DNA of 64,000 nucleotides from Arthrobacter sp. EpRS71 (GCF_001512285.1 NZ_LNUV01000002.1:62001-126000), one strand, 5' to 3'; positions 1-10,200 are shown, counted from the first letter of the stretch. The notes: generated by a model from the sequence alone, not told the origin. A program made the numbers and translations.

Positions 1-1100
1 TGATGCGCGCAGTCGCGTTTGCCGACCTCTGCCGCAAGCCGACCATTGTTGGCGGTCACATGTTCGACATGTACAACAAGTCCGTACTGCATGCCTACTC
101 AGAGGTCGTCAACTTCTACCGATTCCTTTGGGGACCGGTGGAAGGACTGGGCAATCACGACTTCTCGAATGCGGGTTTGCGCTCCACGCCGCAACTCCAC
201 CGTCGCTGGGATGCTGACTACAACGGCTGGTGGATGTGCCTTATCCCCAAGACTGTCGTTGAAACCATCGGCCTGTCCCTTCCCGTGTTCATCAAGTGGG
301 ACGACGCTGAGTACTCCCTCCGGGGTCGCGCAGCCGGCTTCCCCACTGTGACTCTCCCCGGGGCCGCAGTCTGGCATGTCTCTTGGGCCGACAAGGACGA
401 CTCCGTGGACTGGCAGGCCTATTACCACGAACGTAACCGACTCATTGCGACTCTGCTGCACTCACCGTTCCCCAAGGGCGGGCGGATCCTGCGGGAGAGC
501 CTGAACACGGACGTCAAGCACTTGGTCTCCATGCAGTATTACCCGGAGCAAGCCCGCGTGATGGCTCTCCGCGATGTGCTGGCCGGACCGGGTAATCTGC
601 ATAAGCAATTGCCCACGACGATGCCGAAGCTCCGTGCCATGCGCGAAGAGTTCCCGGACTCGCAGGTCAAAACCGATCCTGGGGCATTCCCGGAAGTCTT
701 CCGCAAGCGTCCTCCCAAGAAGCCGCAGTCTTACAAGCAGCCGGGAGCACTGGGCCTGCTTCCTTGGGCCGTCAAGACTGTCCTGAAGCAAACGCTGGCC
801 CCCGTGCGTGATACCGCGAAGGCTAACCCTGAGGCTCATGTAGCACACCAGGACGGTAAGTGGTGGAGCTTGGCACACCTGGACAGTGCCGTGGTGTCGA
901 ACGCCGACGGCACAGGTGCCTCCTGGCACCTCAGGGATCCCAAGATGGCACGGCAGCTGGTGGTTGAATCCGCCAAACTCCATGCTCAGCTCTTCTCCAA
1001 CTGGGAGACCCTCCGTGCCCAGTACCGAGACGCCCTTCCTGAGATTACTTCCATGGAATCGTGGCGGGAAACTTTTGAAGCCTCGGAGCCCAACAAGTAA
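1..1100 (+). CDS. GlfT2-like galactofuranosyltransferase, 3' part
   Basis: Only the C-terminal 365 or so residues are present; the gene begins before the window. Visible features match the GlfT2 family of processive UDP-galactofuranosyltransferases: a YNGWW segment, then a FIKWDDAEY segment whose acidic residues correspond to the metal/base region of GlfT2. A GAAVWH motif and a helical C-terminal region (MQYYPEQARVMALRDVL) follow. In mycobacteria GlfT2 polymerises cell-wall galactan from UDP-Galf at the inner face of the membrane. The next two genes encode an ABC polysaccharide exporter, so a role in building a wall galactan or related polymer is inferred. The exact sugar cannot be read from the sequence. 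The stop lies two bases before the next start. Confidence 0.8.
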   Translation, partial: MRAVAFADLCRKPTIVGGHMFDMYNKSVLHAYSEVVNFYRFLWGPVEGLGNHDFSNAGLRSTPQLHRRWDADYNGWWMCLIPKTVVETIGLSLPVFIKWDDAEYSLRGRAAGFPTVTLPGAAVWHVSWADKDDSVDWQAYYHERNRLIATLLHSPFPKGGRILRESLNTDVKHLVSMQYYPEQARVMALRDVLAGPGNLHKQLPTTMPKLRAMREEFPDSQVKTDPGAFPEVFRKRPPKKPQSYKQPGALGLLPWAVKTVLKQTLAPVRDTAKANPEAHVAHQDGKWWSLAHLDSAVVSNADGTGASWHLRDPKMARQLVVESAKLHAQLFSNWETLRAQYRDALPEITSMESWRETFEASEPNK

Positions 1101-1102
1101 CA

Positions 1103-1960
1103 ATGACGACTTCCACTGATACGTATGCTGTTCCCGGGGTAGGTGCGGGGCTGCTGGATGTCTACCGACGCCGCTACCTCCTCAAATTGATAGTCCGTAA
1201 GGAACTCCGAGTGCGATACCGGGGTTCTGTCCTTGGTCTTGCCTGGTCCTACGTCAAGCCACTGGTTCAGTACGTAGTGCTGTTTTTCGCTTTGGGTATT
1301 GTCCTTCGCGTGGGGGATCAGATTCCCAATTACGCGCTGTACATGTTCTCGGGCGTCATCGTCATCAATTTCTTCTCGGAAGCGTTCTCGAATGCTACGA
1401 GATCCATTGTGTCCAATGCTGCCTTGGTCAAAAAGATCTATCTGCCAAGGGAGTTGTTCCCGGTTGCCTCCGTGTGGGTGGCAGCGGTCCACTTTCTCCC
1501 TCAACTGGTGGTCTTGTTGGCGGCTGCGCTGCTGAGCGGGTGGAAACCCGACTTCATGCAGCTCATTGGAGCCGTTTTAGGCTTCGTCATTGTGGCGGTA
1601 ACGGCGACCGGTTTGGGGCTCCTGGCCGGGGCCATCAATGTGTTCTTCCGCGATGCAGAAAACATCGTGGATATGTTGATGATGATTGTTACCTGGACAT
1701 CGCCGGTGCTCTATGACTGGACCATGATCCGTCGGCTGGCGCCCCCGTGGGTGCTGTTCATCTATCAGCTCAACCCGATCACCGTGGCCGTCGAATTGTT
1801 CCACTGGGCCTTCTGGTATCCCACCGTGGATCGTCCAGTCGAACTGCCTCCGCATCTGATGTGGACGGGACTGATCGGTCTGGGCATGGCAGCTCTGTTC
1901 CTTATCATCGGCCAGCTCGTCTTCCGACGACTTGAGGGCCATTTTGCGCAGGAGGTCTAG
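1103..1960 (+). CDS. ABC-2 type polysaccharide export permease (Wzm/TagG-like)
   Basis: A 285-residue protein with six likely membrane segments and an N-terminal cytoplasmic stretch (LKLIVRKELRVRYRGSVLG) typical of the ABC-2 permeases that export O-antigen, teichoic acid or galactan. An NVFFRDAENIVD motif sits in the usual conserved loop. The gene starts two bases after the glycosyltransferase stop and its own stop abuts the ATPase start, so the three genes form one operon. Mycobacterial wzm/wzt (Rv3783/Rv3781) are likewise beside galactan glycosyltransferase genes. The substrate is inferred to be a lipid-linked cell-wall glycan moved across the cytoplasmic membrane. Confidence 0.85.
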   Translation: MTTSTDTYAVPGVGAGLLDVYRRRYLLKLIVRKELRVRYRGSVLGLAWSYVKPLVQYVVLFFALGIVLRVGDQIPNYALYMFSGVIVINFFSEAFSNATRSIVSNAALVKKIYLPRELFPVASVWVAAVHFLPQLVVLLAAALLSGWKPDFMQLIGAVLGFVIVAVTATGLGLLAGAINVFFRDAENIVDMLMMIVTWTSPVLYDWTMIRRLAPPWVLFIYQLNPITVAVELFHWAFWYPTVDRPVELPPHLMWTGLIGLGMAALFLIIGQLVFRRLEGHFAQEV

Positions 1961-2692
1961 ATGGGCGCCGCAATAATCGTCAAAGGCCTTAAGAAAACGT
2001 TCAATCTTCGCCATTCGCACTCCCTCAAGGAGACTCTTGTGTGGCTGGTGAAGGGTCGGAAAAGCGACCTCAGCAAGAAGTTTGATGCCCTCCATGATGT
2101 GAGCTTCGAGATTCAGCCGGGTGAAACCGTGGCTCTGTTGGGGTTCAACGGTTCGGGAAAATCCACTCTGTTGAAACTTATATCCGGCGTGATCCTGCCG
2201 GATCAAGGAACGGTACGCACCAAGGGCCGCGTAGCCGGCCTTATCGAGGTCGGCGCAGGTTTCCATCCTGACCTGTCCGGGCGTGAGAACGTCTTCCTCA
2301 ACGCAGCGATCCTGGGAATGACTGAGCAGGAAATCAACGACAAATTCGACGAAATTGTCGCTTTCTCTGAAATTGAACAGTTCATCGACACCGAAGTGAA
2401 GTTCTATTCTTCGGGTATGTTCCTTAGGTTGGCCTTCGCAGTAGCCGTCCACACGCAGCCGGACATCTTCCTCGTGGACGAGATTCTGGCCGTGGGCGAC
2501 GAGCCGTTCCAGAAGAAGTGCTTGGCTAAGATCAAGCAACTTTCGGATGAAGGACGAACCCTGGTGGTGGTTAGTCATGACCTCGACATGATCGCGCGTA
2601 TCTGCGACAGGGGAGTTGTCCTCGCCTCCGGTACGGTGCAGTTCGAAGGCCCCGCTGACCAGGCTGTAGCGTGGCTGCGGGATAGCAACTAA
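1961..2692 (+). CDS. ABC transporter ATPase for polysaccharide export (Wzt/TagH-like)
   Basis: A 243-residue ATPase. Walker A is GFNGSGKST, the ABC signature is the YSSGM form typical of Wzt/TagH/RfbE rather than the usual LSGGQ, and Walker B is IFLVDEILAVGD. The conserved AGLIEVGAGFHPDLSGRENV segment is diagnostic of polysaccharide exporters. There is no C-terminal carbohydrate-binding extension, so it resembles the short chain-terminator-independent type. An AGGAGG ribosome-binding site lies inside the last codons of the permease and the ATG follows its stop directly, so translation is probably coupled. It is the energising partner of the preceding permease. Confidence 0.88.
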   Translation: MGAAIIVKGLKKTFNLRHSHSLKETLVWLVKGRKSDLSKKFDALHDVSFEIQPGETVALLGFNGSGKSTLLKLISGVILPDQGTVRTKGRVAGLIEVGAGFHPDLSGRENVFLNAAILGMTEQEINDKFDEIVAFSEIEQFIDTEVKFYSSGMFLRLAFAVAVHTQPDIFLVDEILAVGDEPFQKKCLAKIKQLSDEGRTLVVVSHDLDMIARICDRGVVLASGTVQFEGPADQAVAWLRDSN

Positions 2693-2728
2693 ATGACTTT
2701 CAGCATGTGATCCATACGAGGTTGCGCA

Positions 2729-2773
2729 AAGGCCACCGCACATCAACTTCTTCGGAAGATGTGCGGTGGCCTT
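2729..2773 (+). terminator. Terminator hairpin after the exporter operon
   Basis: A perfect 16-bp inverted repeat (2729-2744 with 2758-2773, 13-base loop) starts 36 bases after the exporter ATPase stop. The stem is GC-rich but no strong T-run follows on the + strand. Confidence 0.6.
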
Positions 2774-2802
2774 GCCGTATCTGGACCACCATGCGACTCA
2801 CC

Positions 2803-2839
2803 AAAAAGAGCGTCCGTCCCGGTTGGGACGGACGCTCTT
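2803..2839 (-). terminator. Rho-independent terminator of the YfhO-like gene
   Basis: A perfect 15-bp stem (2806-2820 with 2825-2839) and a GGTT loop lie 37 bases beyond the stop of the minus-strand gene. On the minus strand the stem runs into five T residues (AAAAA at 2803-2807 on +). It also separates the two converging operons. Confidence 0.85.
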
Positions 2840-2876
2840 GCGCCTTGGAGTCGTGTCTGGGTATGTGCCAGCTGCC

Positions 2877-5150
2877 CTAGACAGAGACCTTCTCAGCTGA
2901 CTCCGTGGTCACGTGTTCTTCCGTCTTAGCGCGGCGATGCCGACGAACATAGTGGAAAACAGTGAACACCAGAATCCCGAACCACGCCGCCGCTTGAGCG
3001 GCAAGGCCCATGGTGAGGCCCGGCGTCGTGAAGGTTATGTCCACCGACGTGGCACCGGCTGGCACATCCACCAGAATTACGCCAGCAGGACCCTGCGTAA
3101 GCTTCTGGGCTTCACCATCGACTGAGACCGTATAACCGGGCCACGCGAGGCGGGCGAGGGTAAGTTTGCCGGCGCTGCCGTCACCGGACAGGGTGACGTG
3201 TTCATCATTGCCATTCCTGACGGCATCCTTGACGGAAATGCCCTCTGAGGCCCAGGAAACGGTGCCCGGGTAGGGCAACGGGTTCTCCCGCTGAAGGATC
3301 GTCCTGGTCTCATCTGAAGCCACAATAGACCAACCCGGGGCCACGGTGAGTTGGTCCGGGGCGATCAAGGTCTTTTGGACGGCCACTGTCTCCACTTGGA
3401 GGACGTCCGCCAGGGTGGCGTCGATTTCTCCGGAGGCCTGTTTGAACAGTTCAGTGTAGGCCAGCGGGCACGTCTCGCCCCGGTAGTTCATGCATAAGGC
3501 GTTGACGTACGTGGTGAAGCTGATGCCGCTATAGCGGCCCATGCTGTTGTTGACGTCGGCATTGAGGATCTGATTGCCATAGAGGAGGCGGCCTTCAGTG
3601 AATTCCTCGCCGGTGATCTTCATGGTGTTGAAGATTTGAAGAGTGTTACCTCGGTAATTGCTGGTTGAGTCACGCAGCGTCTCCGCATCCACGGGCGAAC
3701 CGATCCCGGCAACGGCATTGTTGGGGACGAACTGCCTGGATTGCATTCCAAGAGTGGCGATCGTTCCCACCACCATCACTGCTGCCAAGCCCCGGTAGCC
3801 GAACCGCTTCCAGCCAAGAAGCGCCAAAACCACCAGAACAAGCGTGACGGCCAAGGTGAAGATCTGCCATTTGCCGCCGCCCGGCACCATGGACCAGGCC
3901 CGGTAGGTTCCAAAGCCGAGGATGGCCACGGTGATGAACAACCGTTTCTTCCACGATGAGGTCTTCAACCCGGCAGAAGCCACTACTGCGACCAGGACAA
4001 TGATGCCGAGGTACACATATTCGATGAGTCGGATGGGCCAACGGAACACCAGCACCTGGGAAGGAGCAAAGGTCAGCAGGAAGTAGATTCCAGTGATGAC
4101 GTAGAGGCTGAATATTTGGCGCGAACGGTTCCGGAAGCTGCGGAAATCAAGCCACGGCAGCAACGGCAGGACGAACCATGCCAGGTAACTTGAGGGGACG
4201 TTGTCGATGGGAGCCCAGAAGTTATTGATTCGAGGCGTCATGGACGACGTGCTCATGGTCAGCAGCGATGACATATCCGGGGAGAGGAAGAGGTCGTTCA
4301 GGATTTCATTCTGCTGACGCACGGTGACGGCGGAGCTGAGCGGCAGCGGGAAGAACACCAGGACAGCGGTCAAACCCACCAAGGCGCCGACGATGACGAT
4401 CGGAATGAGCCGACGCCAGTGCCTCATCAGCATCAATTCGACGGCGACTGCCGCGAGGACCAGGATGACGCCAATGGCACCGTAGGGGTTTCCGGCCGTC
4501 ATGGTGAGGAAGCCCAAAAGGAACGGCAGGAACGGTGACGTGTTGCGACGCGCGTAGCGCCGGACGGACCACCAGAAGACGGTAATCCATGCGAAGGCCA
4601 TCAGACCTCCCGGCCAGCGGGCTGCTTCGTAGAAGAGCGTAAAACCGCTGAAAGGGATGGCTACGCCGGCGGCCAGTGCAAGCGGCCTGTTGGAACCATA
4701 GTCCCGGGCCAGCATAAACGTACCGAAAGCCAGCAACGCGATGAACTGGACGATGATGAAGTAACTGGCCAGAGAGAGATTCTCGAAGTTCGAAACAATA
4801 ACTGAGTTGACGATGTTGACGGGATTGAAAATACCGTAGCCCACCTCGGCCACGATGTTGCCGCCCACCCAGCCACCTGGCTCCATCAAGGGGAATCGTC
4901 CGGAGCGAATCTCCTCACCCATATGCCGCCACAAAGGGAGGAAGGACTGCATCATGTCGTCCCAGTAGTAGAACGTGGGGTTGAAGAGCCGGGGGATGAT
5001 GGAGGCAACAGCTGCGATTGCGGCAGTAATAATGCCCCAATGCCAGTCGTGCTGCAAGAAGTAACGCCGCCGGGTAACCGGCGGGCGCTGGGCAGTGGCC
5101 CCGGAGGTACCTGCTGTCATGGTCTTAGCTTGCTCCTTAGCGCGCGGCAT
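2877..5150 (-). CDS. YfhO-like polytopic membrane protein (putative GT-C glycosyltransferase)
   Basis: A 757-residue protein with about 12-13 hydrophobic segments over residues 35-520, a long extracytoplasmic domain, and one last membrane segment near the C-terminus. An acidic pair (YYWDDMMQSFLP) sits in the first outer loop and is followed by GRFPLMEPGGW. This layout matches YfhO-type GT-C enzymes, which transfer sugars from polyprenyl-phosphate donors outside the membrane. It is the third gene of an operon with a GT2 enzyme and a flippase-like protein, which fits that role. The start at 5150 lacks a good ribosome-binding site; a second ATG at 5120 has AAGGAG about 12 bases upstream. The acceptor is unknown. 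Confidence 0.65.
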   Translation of the reverse strand: MPRAKEQAKTMTAGTSGATAQRPPVTRRRYFLQHDWHWGIITAAIAAVASIIPRLFNPTFYYWDDMMQSFLPLWRHMGEEIRSGRFPLMEPGGWVGGNIVAEVGYGIFNPVNIVNSVIVSNFENLSLASYFIIVQFIALLAFGTFMLARDYGSNRPLALAAGVAIPFSGFTLFYEAARWPGGLMAFAWITVFWWSVRRYARRNTSPFLPFLLGFLTMTAGNPYGAIGVILVLAAVAVELMLMRHWRRLIPIVIVGALVGLTAVLVFFPLPLSSAVTVRQQNEILNDLFLSPDMSSLLTMSTSSMTPRINNFWAPIDNVPSSYLAWFVLPLLPWLDFRSFRNRSRQIFSLYVITGIYFLLTFAPSQVLVFRWPIRLIEYVYLGIIVLVAVVASAGLKTSSWKKRLFITVAILGFGTYRAWSMVPGGGKWQIFTLAVTLVLVVLALLGWKRFGYRGLAAVMVVGTIATLGMQSRQFVPNNAVAGIGSPVDAETLRDSTSNYRGNTLQIFNTMKITGEEFTEGRLLYGNQILNADVNNSMGRYSGISFTTYVNALCMNYRGETCPLAYTELFKQASGEIDATLADVLQVETVAVQKTLIAPDQLTVAPGWSIVASDETRTILQRENPLPYPGTVSWASEGISVKDAVRNGNDEHVTLSGDGSAGKLTLARLAWPGYTVSVDGEAQKLTQGPAGVILVDVPAGATSVDITFTTPGLTMGLAAQAAAWFGILVFTVFHYVRRHRRAKTEEHVTTESAEKVSV

Positions 5151-5212
5151 AAGTGTGAATATTGGCCTGAGGAATTACCGGGAGTTCGGGAAGCCCGGGC
5201 ATCCGGCACCCG

Positions 5213-6241
5213 CTATTTGACCTCGGAAGTGGAGTCCGCGGGGGTTTTGGAGGCGGATTGTTGACGCCACCGGAAGTGAACAAAAGCGATACCGACGCAC
5301 AGCAGGTCGGCGATTGTGAACATGATGCGTGACAAGGCTGCAATCGCCGTCGCAGCTCCGGCACTCATCATTCCGGCCAGGGCAAGGATGAGGATGGCCT
5401 CGCGGGCGCCAACGCCGGCAGGAAGCAGGAATGCCAGGACTCCCAGCGTCATGCCAAGAGCCAACGCACCAGTGAGGACCAGGAAAGTTGCGAGGTCCAA
5501 AGTGGCTTCGTGGCCCACGAGGATCCACAGGTGCAGGCCAAAGCACAGGTACATCAGGACGCCAAGGATGAAGGCCTTCACCATGGTGTTGGCCTGGATA
5601 CGCTCGGGAAGCGGCGGGCGGCGGAAGACCCGCAGGACGATGTTGACCAGGAAGGTCACAACGTTCGGGTTCATGGCCAGGATCACCACAGGGAGGATGA
5701 CGTACAACCACTGCAGATTGGGCTGACGCTGGACCAGGATCGGAAGGGCCGAAGCACCAACGACCAGAGCCGCTCCAATGGTGATTCCGGTACTCACCAA
5801 GGAAGCAACGAAGACTTGCGCACGCGCAATGCCGTTTTTGCGGCCAAGCTCCATCTGCAGCACGAACGCCCACACGGAACCTGGCAGATACTTTCCAATT
5901 TGGCCGACGAGGTAAATCTGGTTGAGCACCAAACCTTGGGGTTCAATATCCACTGATCTCAGCAGGCTTGCCATGACCACCCGCCACATGAACATCCCCA
6001 GAAGAACACCAGGGATGAGTGCCAGCAGGGACAGCAGAACCTGCCACCACTGCAGGGCGAAAACAGTGGCCTGAACTTGTGGCCATTGGACGGCAATGAA
6101 ATACACAGCGGCGGCGAAAACTATGACCACCAGCGCACGACGTGCAAAGTCGACCAGCTTGGCCTTGGTGGTCTTTGCAGGCGGCTGTTCCTGATTGGTG
6201 TCGTTGTCGTTCGACGGTGTTTCGGCGATTGAATCCGTCAT
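5213..6241 (-). CDS. UPF0104 / lysylphosphatidylglycerol-synthase TM-domain protein (flippase-like)
   Basis: A 342-residue membrane protein with a short polar N-terminus and roughly eight membrane segments. The segment QIGKYLPGSVWAFVLQMELG and the later LLPAGVGAREAIL motif are hallmarks of the family sharing the flippase half of MprF (LPG_synthase_TM, UPF0104, AglD-like). It has no synthase domain. Its ATG overlaps the stop of the upstream glycosyltransferase (ATGA at 6238-6241), so the two are translationally coupled. Between a cytoplasmic GT2 enzyme and a GT-C-like enzyme, a role in moving a lipid-linked sugar across the membrane is inferred but not shown. Confidence 0.75.
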   Translation of the reverse strand: MTDSIAETPSNDNDTNQEQPPAKTTKAKLVDFARRALVVIVFAAAVYFIAVQWPQVQATVFALQWWQVLLSLLALIPGVLLGMFMWRVVMASLLRSVDIEPQGLVLNQIYLVGQIGKYLPGSVWAFVLQMELGRKNGIARAQVFVASLVSTGITIGAALVVGASALPILVQRQPNLQWLYVILPVVILAMNPNVVTFLVNIVLRVFRRPPLPERIQANTMVKAFILGVLMYLCFGLHLWILVGHEATLDLATFLVLTGALALGMTLGVLAFLLPAGVGAREAILILALAGMMSAGAATAIAALSRIMFTIADLLCVGIAFVHFRWRQQSASKTPADSTSEVK

Positions 6242-6993
6242 GAGGCGTGCGTTCCCGTGCTGGGTGACGCTGCGAACTCCCGCCGACGGCGGCGCATAGC
6301 CACCAGTCCTTTGAACATTTTAACGACGTCGGCAGTCCGGATGGTGGTTTCGCCCGGCTCGTCGTCGGGTGCCAGTGTGACGGGCACTTCGACGATCTTG
6401 AAGCCTTGTTTTTCAGCGGCGTAGACGACCTGGGTGCTGAAGAGGAACCCGGGATCGTCAAAGCGGTCAACCATGCTTCGAAGCCATTCGCCGTCAACAA
6501 TCAGGGTTCCCTGGGAGTCACCGATTTTGGATCCGAGGATTACCTGTCGAAGTGTCTTGAAGCCGAAGGTGGTAATTCCCCGGATTGCACTCCGTTCGGT
6601 GACGGAGTCCTTGTGGGCTTTCGAACCGATGACAACGTGCGGTTTGGTGGTGAGTTTTTTGTCTTCGTCGAGATCGTCAGTACCGAAAGGGAGGTCGTCC
6701 GCCGTGAGGAGTACCCTGCGTCCGGAGCTTGCCTCTATGCCCCTGCGGTACGCATTCCCCATGCCCTTTTGGCTCTGGAGAACCTGGAACGTCACGTTGG
6801 GCGTGTCCACTGCGTTCTTGAGGGCTACCTCGAATGTTTTGTCGGAAGAACCGTTCTCCACGATGATGATCTCGGAGGTGCCACTGTTCAAGTAGCCGGA
6901 AAGACGGGCCATTGTAGCCGCCAAAATCCGTTCTCCGTTATAGACCGGGATCACAACGGAGAGATCCGGTTGGCCTGCCTGGTCGAAAGTCAA
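6238..6993 (-). CDS. GT2 family glycosyltransferase (polyprenyl-phosphate sugar synthase-like)
   Basis: A GT-A fold enzyme opening with DLSVVIPVYNGE, then IIIVENGSSDKTFE and the acidic LLTADDLPFG motif expected to bind metal and sugar nucleotide. It resembles dolichyl/polyprenyl-phosphate mannose synthases. Unlike CsbB-type enzymes it has no C-terminal membrane helices. The chosen start is TTG at 6993, which has GAGGAG four bases upstream. An upstream TTG at 7074 would add 27 residues of atypical sequence and has no properly spaced ribosome-binding site. The length is then 251 residues. It heads the operon with the flippase-like and YfhO-like genes and probably makes their lipid-linked sugar donor. 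Confidence 0.75.
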   Translation of the reverse strand: MTFDQAGQPDLSVVIPVYNGERILAATMARLSGYLNSGTSEIIIVENGSSDKTFEVALKNAVDTPNVTFQVLQSQKGMGNAYRRGIEASSGRRVLLTADDLPFGTDDLDEDKKLTTKPHVVIGSKAHKDSVTERSAIRGITTFGFKTLRQVILGSKIGDSQGTLIVDGEWLRSMVDRFDDPGFLFSTQVVYAAEKQGFKIVEVPVTLAPDDEPGETTIRTADVVKMFKGLVAMRRRRREFAASPSTGTHAS

Positions 6994-7145
6994 GACTCTC
7001 CTCGGTAGTTCGTGCCGACGAATTCTTGGACGCCAGCCGCAGCCCGCAACGCTGGTGTCACGAGATCCTTGCAAACCCTCAGTCTAGTTCATCGTGCAAT
7101 GCCTTCTGCGGAAGGCCAACGGCTTCACCGCTGGATTCAGACGAA

Positions 7146-7178
7146 AGGGGTGCACCGGATATTCTCCGATGCACCCCT
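7146..7178 (-). terminator. Terminator hairpin after the FG-GAP protein gene
   Basis: A 14-bp stem with one mismatch (7146-7159 with 7165-7178) lies 28 bases beyond the stop of the minus-strand gene ending at 7207. Only a short T stretch follows. Nothing else is seen between 6994 and 7206. Confidence 0.55.
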
Positions 7179-7206
7179 CAAAACGGCAAGCCAGGTTCGC
7201 CCCATA

Positions 7207-10200
7207 TCAGGGGAGTGAAGTGAATCCTTGCCATCCGTTGCCGACTTGGCCCCAAGCCAGCCAGCCGCCGGTACCGTTTCCGGGATAGAGCCAGAGATTG
7301 CCGCTGGCATCCCGTGCGAGGACATCGGCTTTGCCGTTGCCGTTGAAGTCGCCGGGCCCGAGCAGTGCGGTCATGCCGTTCCACCCGCTGCCAATCTGGG
7401 AGCGGGTGCCCCACCCGCTGCTTCCGTTACCGGGGTAGAGCCACAAGGCGCCCCCCGTGTCACGGGCCAGAATGTCGGTCTTCGAGTCGCCGTTGAAGTC
7501 ACCGGTGCTGAAGATGGCATTCATGACGTTCCACCCCGCACCGACCTGAGTCCGGCCAGCGCTGAACTTCCCCGTTCCGTCACCTTTGTAGAGCCACAGG
7601 ACGCCGGATGCATCCCGGGCCAGGACATCGGATTTGCCGTCTCCGCTGAAGTCGCCCGGTGCTGTCACCGCCGTGAAGCCGCTCCAGCCGGAGCCGACAA
7701 CCTCAGGAGGCTGCCACCCGCCTGCGCCATTGCCTTTGAAGAGAAGGATCTGGCCGGCGGTATCGCGGGCCAGGACATCACTTCGTCCATCGCCGCTGAA
7801 GTCCCGCGTAGGGACGATCAGGTTGTAGTTATTCCACGATGTACCGGTGTTGACTTTGCCCAACCAGCCGCCGGTGCCATTGCCCGGGTAAAGCCACAAC
7901 GTACCGGCAGCATCCCTGGCGAGGACGTCATTCTTGGCATCGGAGTTGTAGTCCTTCCAAGTGTTGGTCGGTGCAGCAGGCAAGGTGTATGTCTGCGAGG
8001 CCACTGCGGATTGGTTTCCGGCACCATCAACGGCGAAGTACTTGACCGTGGTGGTGGCCGCCGGAGTAACTGTCACCGTTGTGGTTCCGGAAGGACTTGA
8101 AACGGTTGGAGTGGAGTTGTCCGTGGTGTAGTAGATCTTCGCTCCGGATTCTGTGGTCAAAGTGACCTTTTGGCCCAGCGTCAGTTTTCCACCCAAGGGA
8201 TTCGCCGTCACCGTTGGCGCCACGTTGTCCAGAACGTACACCTGGGACTGGGCGGAGGAAGCATTGTTGGCTGCGTCCACGGCTATGTACTTGATGGTCT
8301 TGCTTCCCATGGTGATGGGACCGGTGTAGAGCGTACTGGCCGCAGTGGGAGTTGTGCCATTGTCCGTGTAGTAAATCTTGGCATCGGCCTCATTCGCGGT
8401 CAGTGTGATCTTGGTTGCAGGACCATACGTTCCGCCTACGGGACTGGCTGTCACGGTAGGTGCAGTGGTGTCAGCTACAAAGACCGTGAAGTTGACGCCG
8501 GCAACTGTGGTGTTACCTGCCCCATCCCGGGCCTCTACTTCGAACCTCTTTGCTCCGTTCGCGATGTCCGCATAGACCTTAGGCGAGGTGCAAGCGGTAA
8601 AGGCATCGGTTCCCAACCGGCAACGGAACCCCGCTAGGTCTGAGGACGTGGAGCTGAACTGGAACTGGTAGCCGGCGCCTACAGTGGCTCCGCTGGCGGG
8701 AGCTGAGATGGCAACCTGGGGGGCCGTCAGATCAGCTGTCACTGTTTGCGCGGCAGCGGAGCTGACATTGCCGGCCGAGTCAGTGCTGCGGATCCGCAAA
8801 GTGTGGGTACCTGCTGTGGTGAGCGTAAAAGTATCACCCGGCACACAAACTTGGAACGCAGCATCGGCCGTTGAATCAACTGAACAGCTGAGTATTGTTC
8901 CTGGCTCGAAAGTGGCTCCCAGGACAGGTTTGCCGTTGACCACCTGGCCACTGTTTGGAGCAGTGAAGACAGGCGCAGCAGGTGCAACGGTGTCCACCGT
9001 GAAGGTCCGTGAAACCGGAACTCCGCCCGGGGCGGGCCTTACAGAGAATGTCTGCGGTCCGTTGAGTAGTGGAGCTGACGTGTAGGTTCCACCAGTGCAG
9101 TCCGTCCACGTTCCGCCCATGGAGCACTCCAGAGCTGTGCCGGCCGGCTCCGCAGCCACGCCGAACGTCGGAGTGGTGTCATTAGTGAACTCGGGGTTGG
9201 GAGCCTGTGCACCACTTGCCAGCGTGGGACCTGAAGTAATTTTGGCCACTGCGCCACCCAAGAGGCTGATACTGCCTCGGCCGGTTCCCGGGGTAGAGCC
9301 GAGCTGACCCGGATCGTCCAAGACCAGGAGCTGACCGCCCCGCATACCCAGTCCGCTAATCTTGCTGAATCCCAACGCCCATTGGTTCTCTACGGCGCCG
9401 GTGCTGAGGTTGAGACGTGACACTTTGTCTGTGCCGGCCGTGGTGCCGCTGCTCGTACCCGTATAGATAACGTGGGCGTTGTAGTCGTAGAAGATCGATG
9501 CCGCGACACCCACGTTATAAGAGGTCAACGGAACGTAGTCTGTCATTTCACCGTTTCCCGGGGCAGAGAATGCCCTAAGGCCAGTGCTTTCCAGAACGTA
9601 CACGCTGACATGTCCGTTGTTGTCCCAGCCCGCTGCTACCAGGCCCAGCGCACGGGTGGTGACCGATGCGATGGATTCAATGCTGGGGTGCATGATGGTC
9701 GGATCAACAATCTTGATGATTGAGCGGGCATTGGCGAACGACAAATAGATGTTGCCGTCCGGACCGTCGGACACTGCGTTAGGCCGGACATCGCCGTCGA
9801 GGACCGTCAGTGTGCTGCTGTACTCGAAGAGGTCCTGTGGCGGATTCCACACTGCCCGTACGAGATGGGAACTCCCAACAGCTGAGTCCGGGATAAAGGC
9901 GGTTTCATCACCGCTGCCAACGGAGCCAGGTGTCGGATCGAGCACGATGGAGACGCCCGGAACCTTCGGCCCGGGCCCAGCATCGGGCGAGGTCCCACCC
10001 AGGCATGTGTCTAGCTCAATGGTGCCTGCGTTTCCGTTGACTGGTTCGGACATCCGGCAGAATCCGGCCACGCTGTCTGATACCCACATCCGGCCGATGG
10101 GGTCCAGTACGGTCCCCGCAGGCTTGGTGAGCCCAATACCTATGATTTGCTTCTGTTGGTCTGCGTGGGCGGGGGTGCTTGATACCACCGCTGTCATGCC

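Noticed and set aside
7210..7960. Regularly spaced repeats that could be mistaken for a CRISPR array
   Set aside because: The repeats are about 150 bp, in frame, and encode FG-GAP units; there are no unique spacers and no cas genes.
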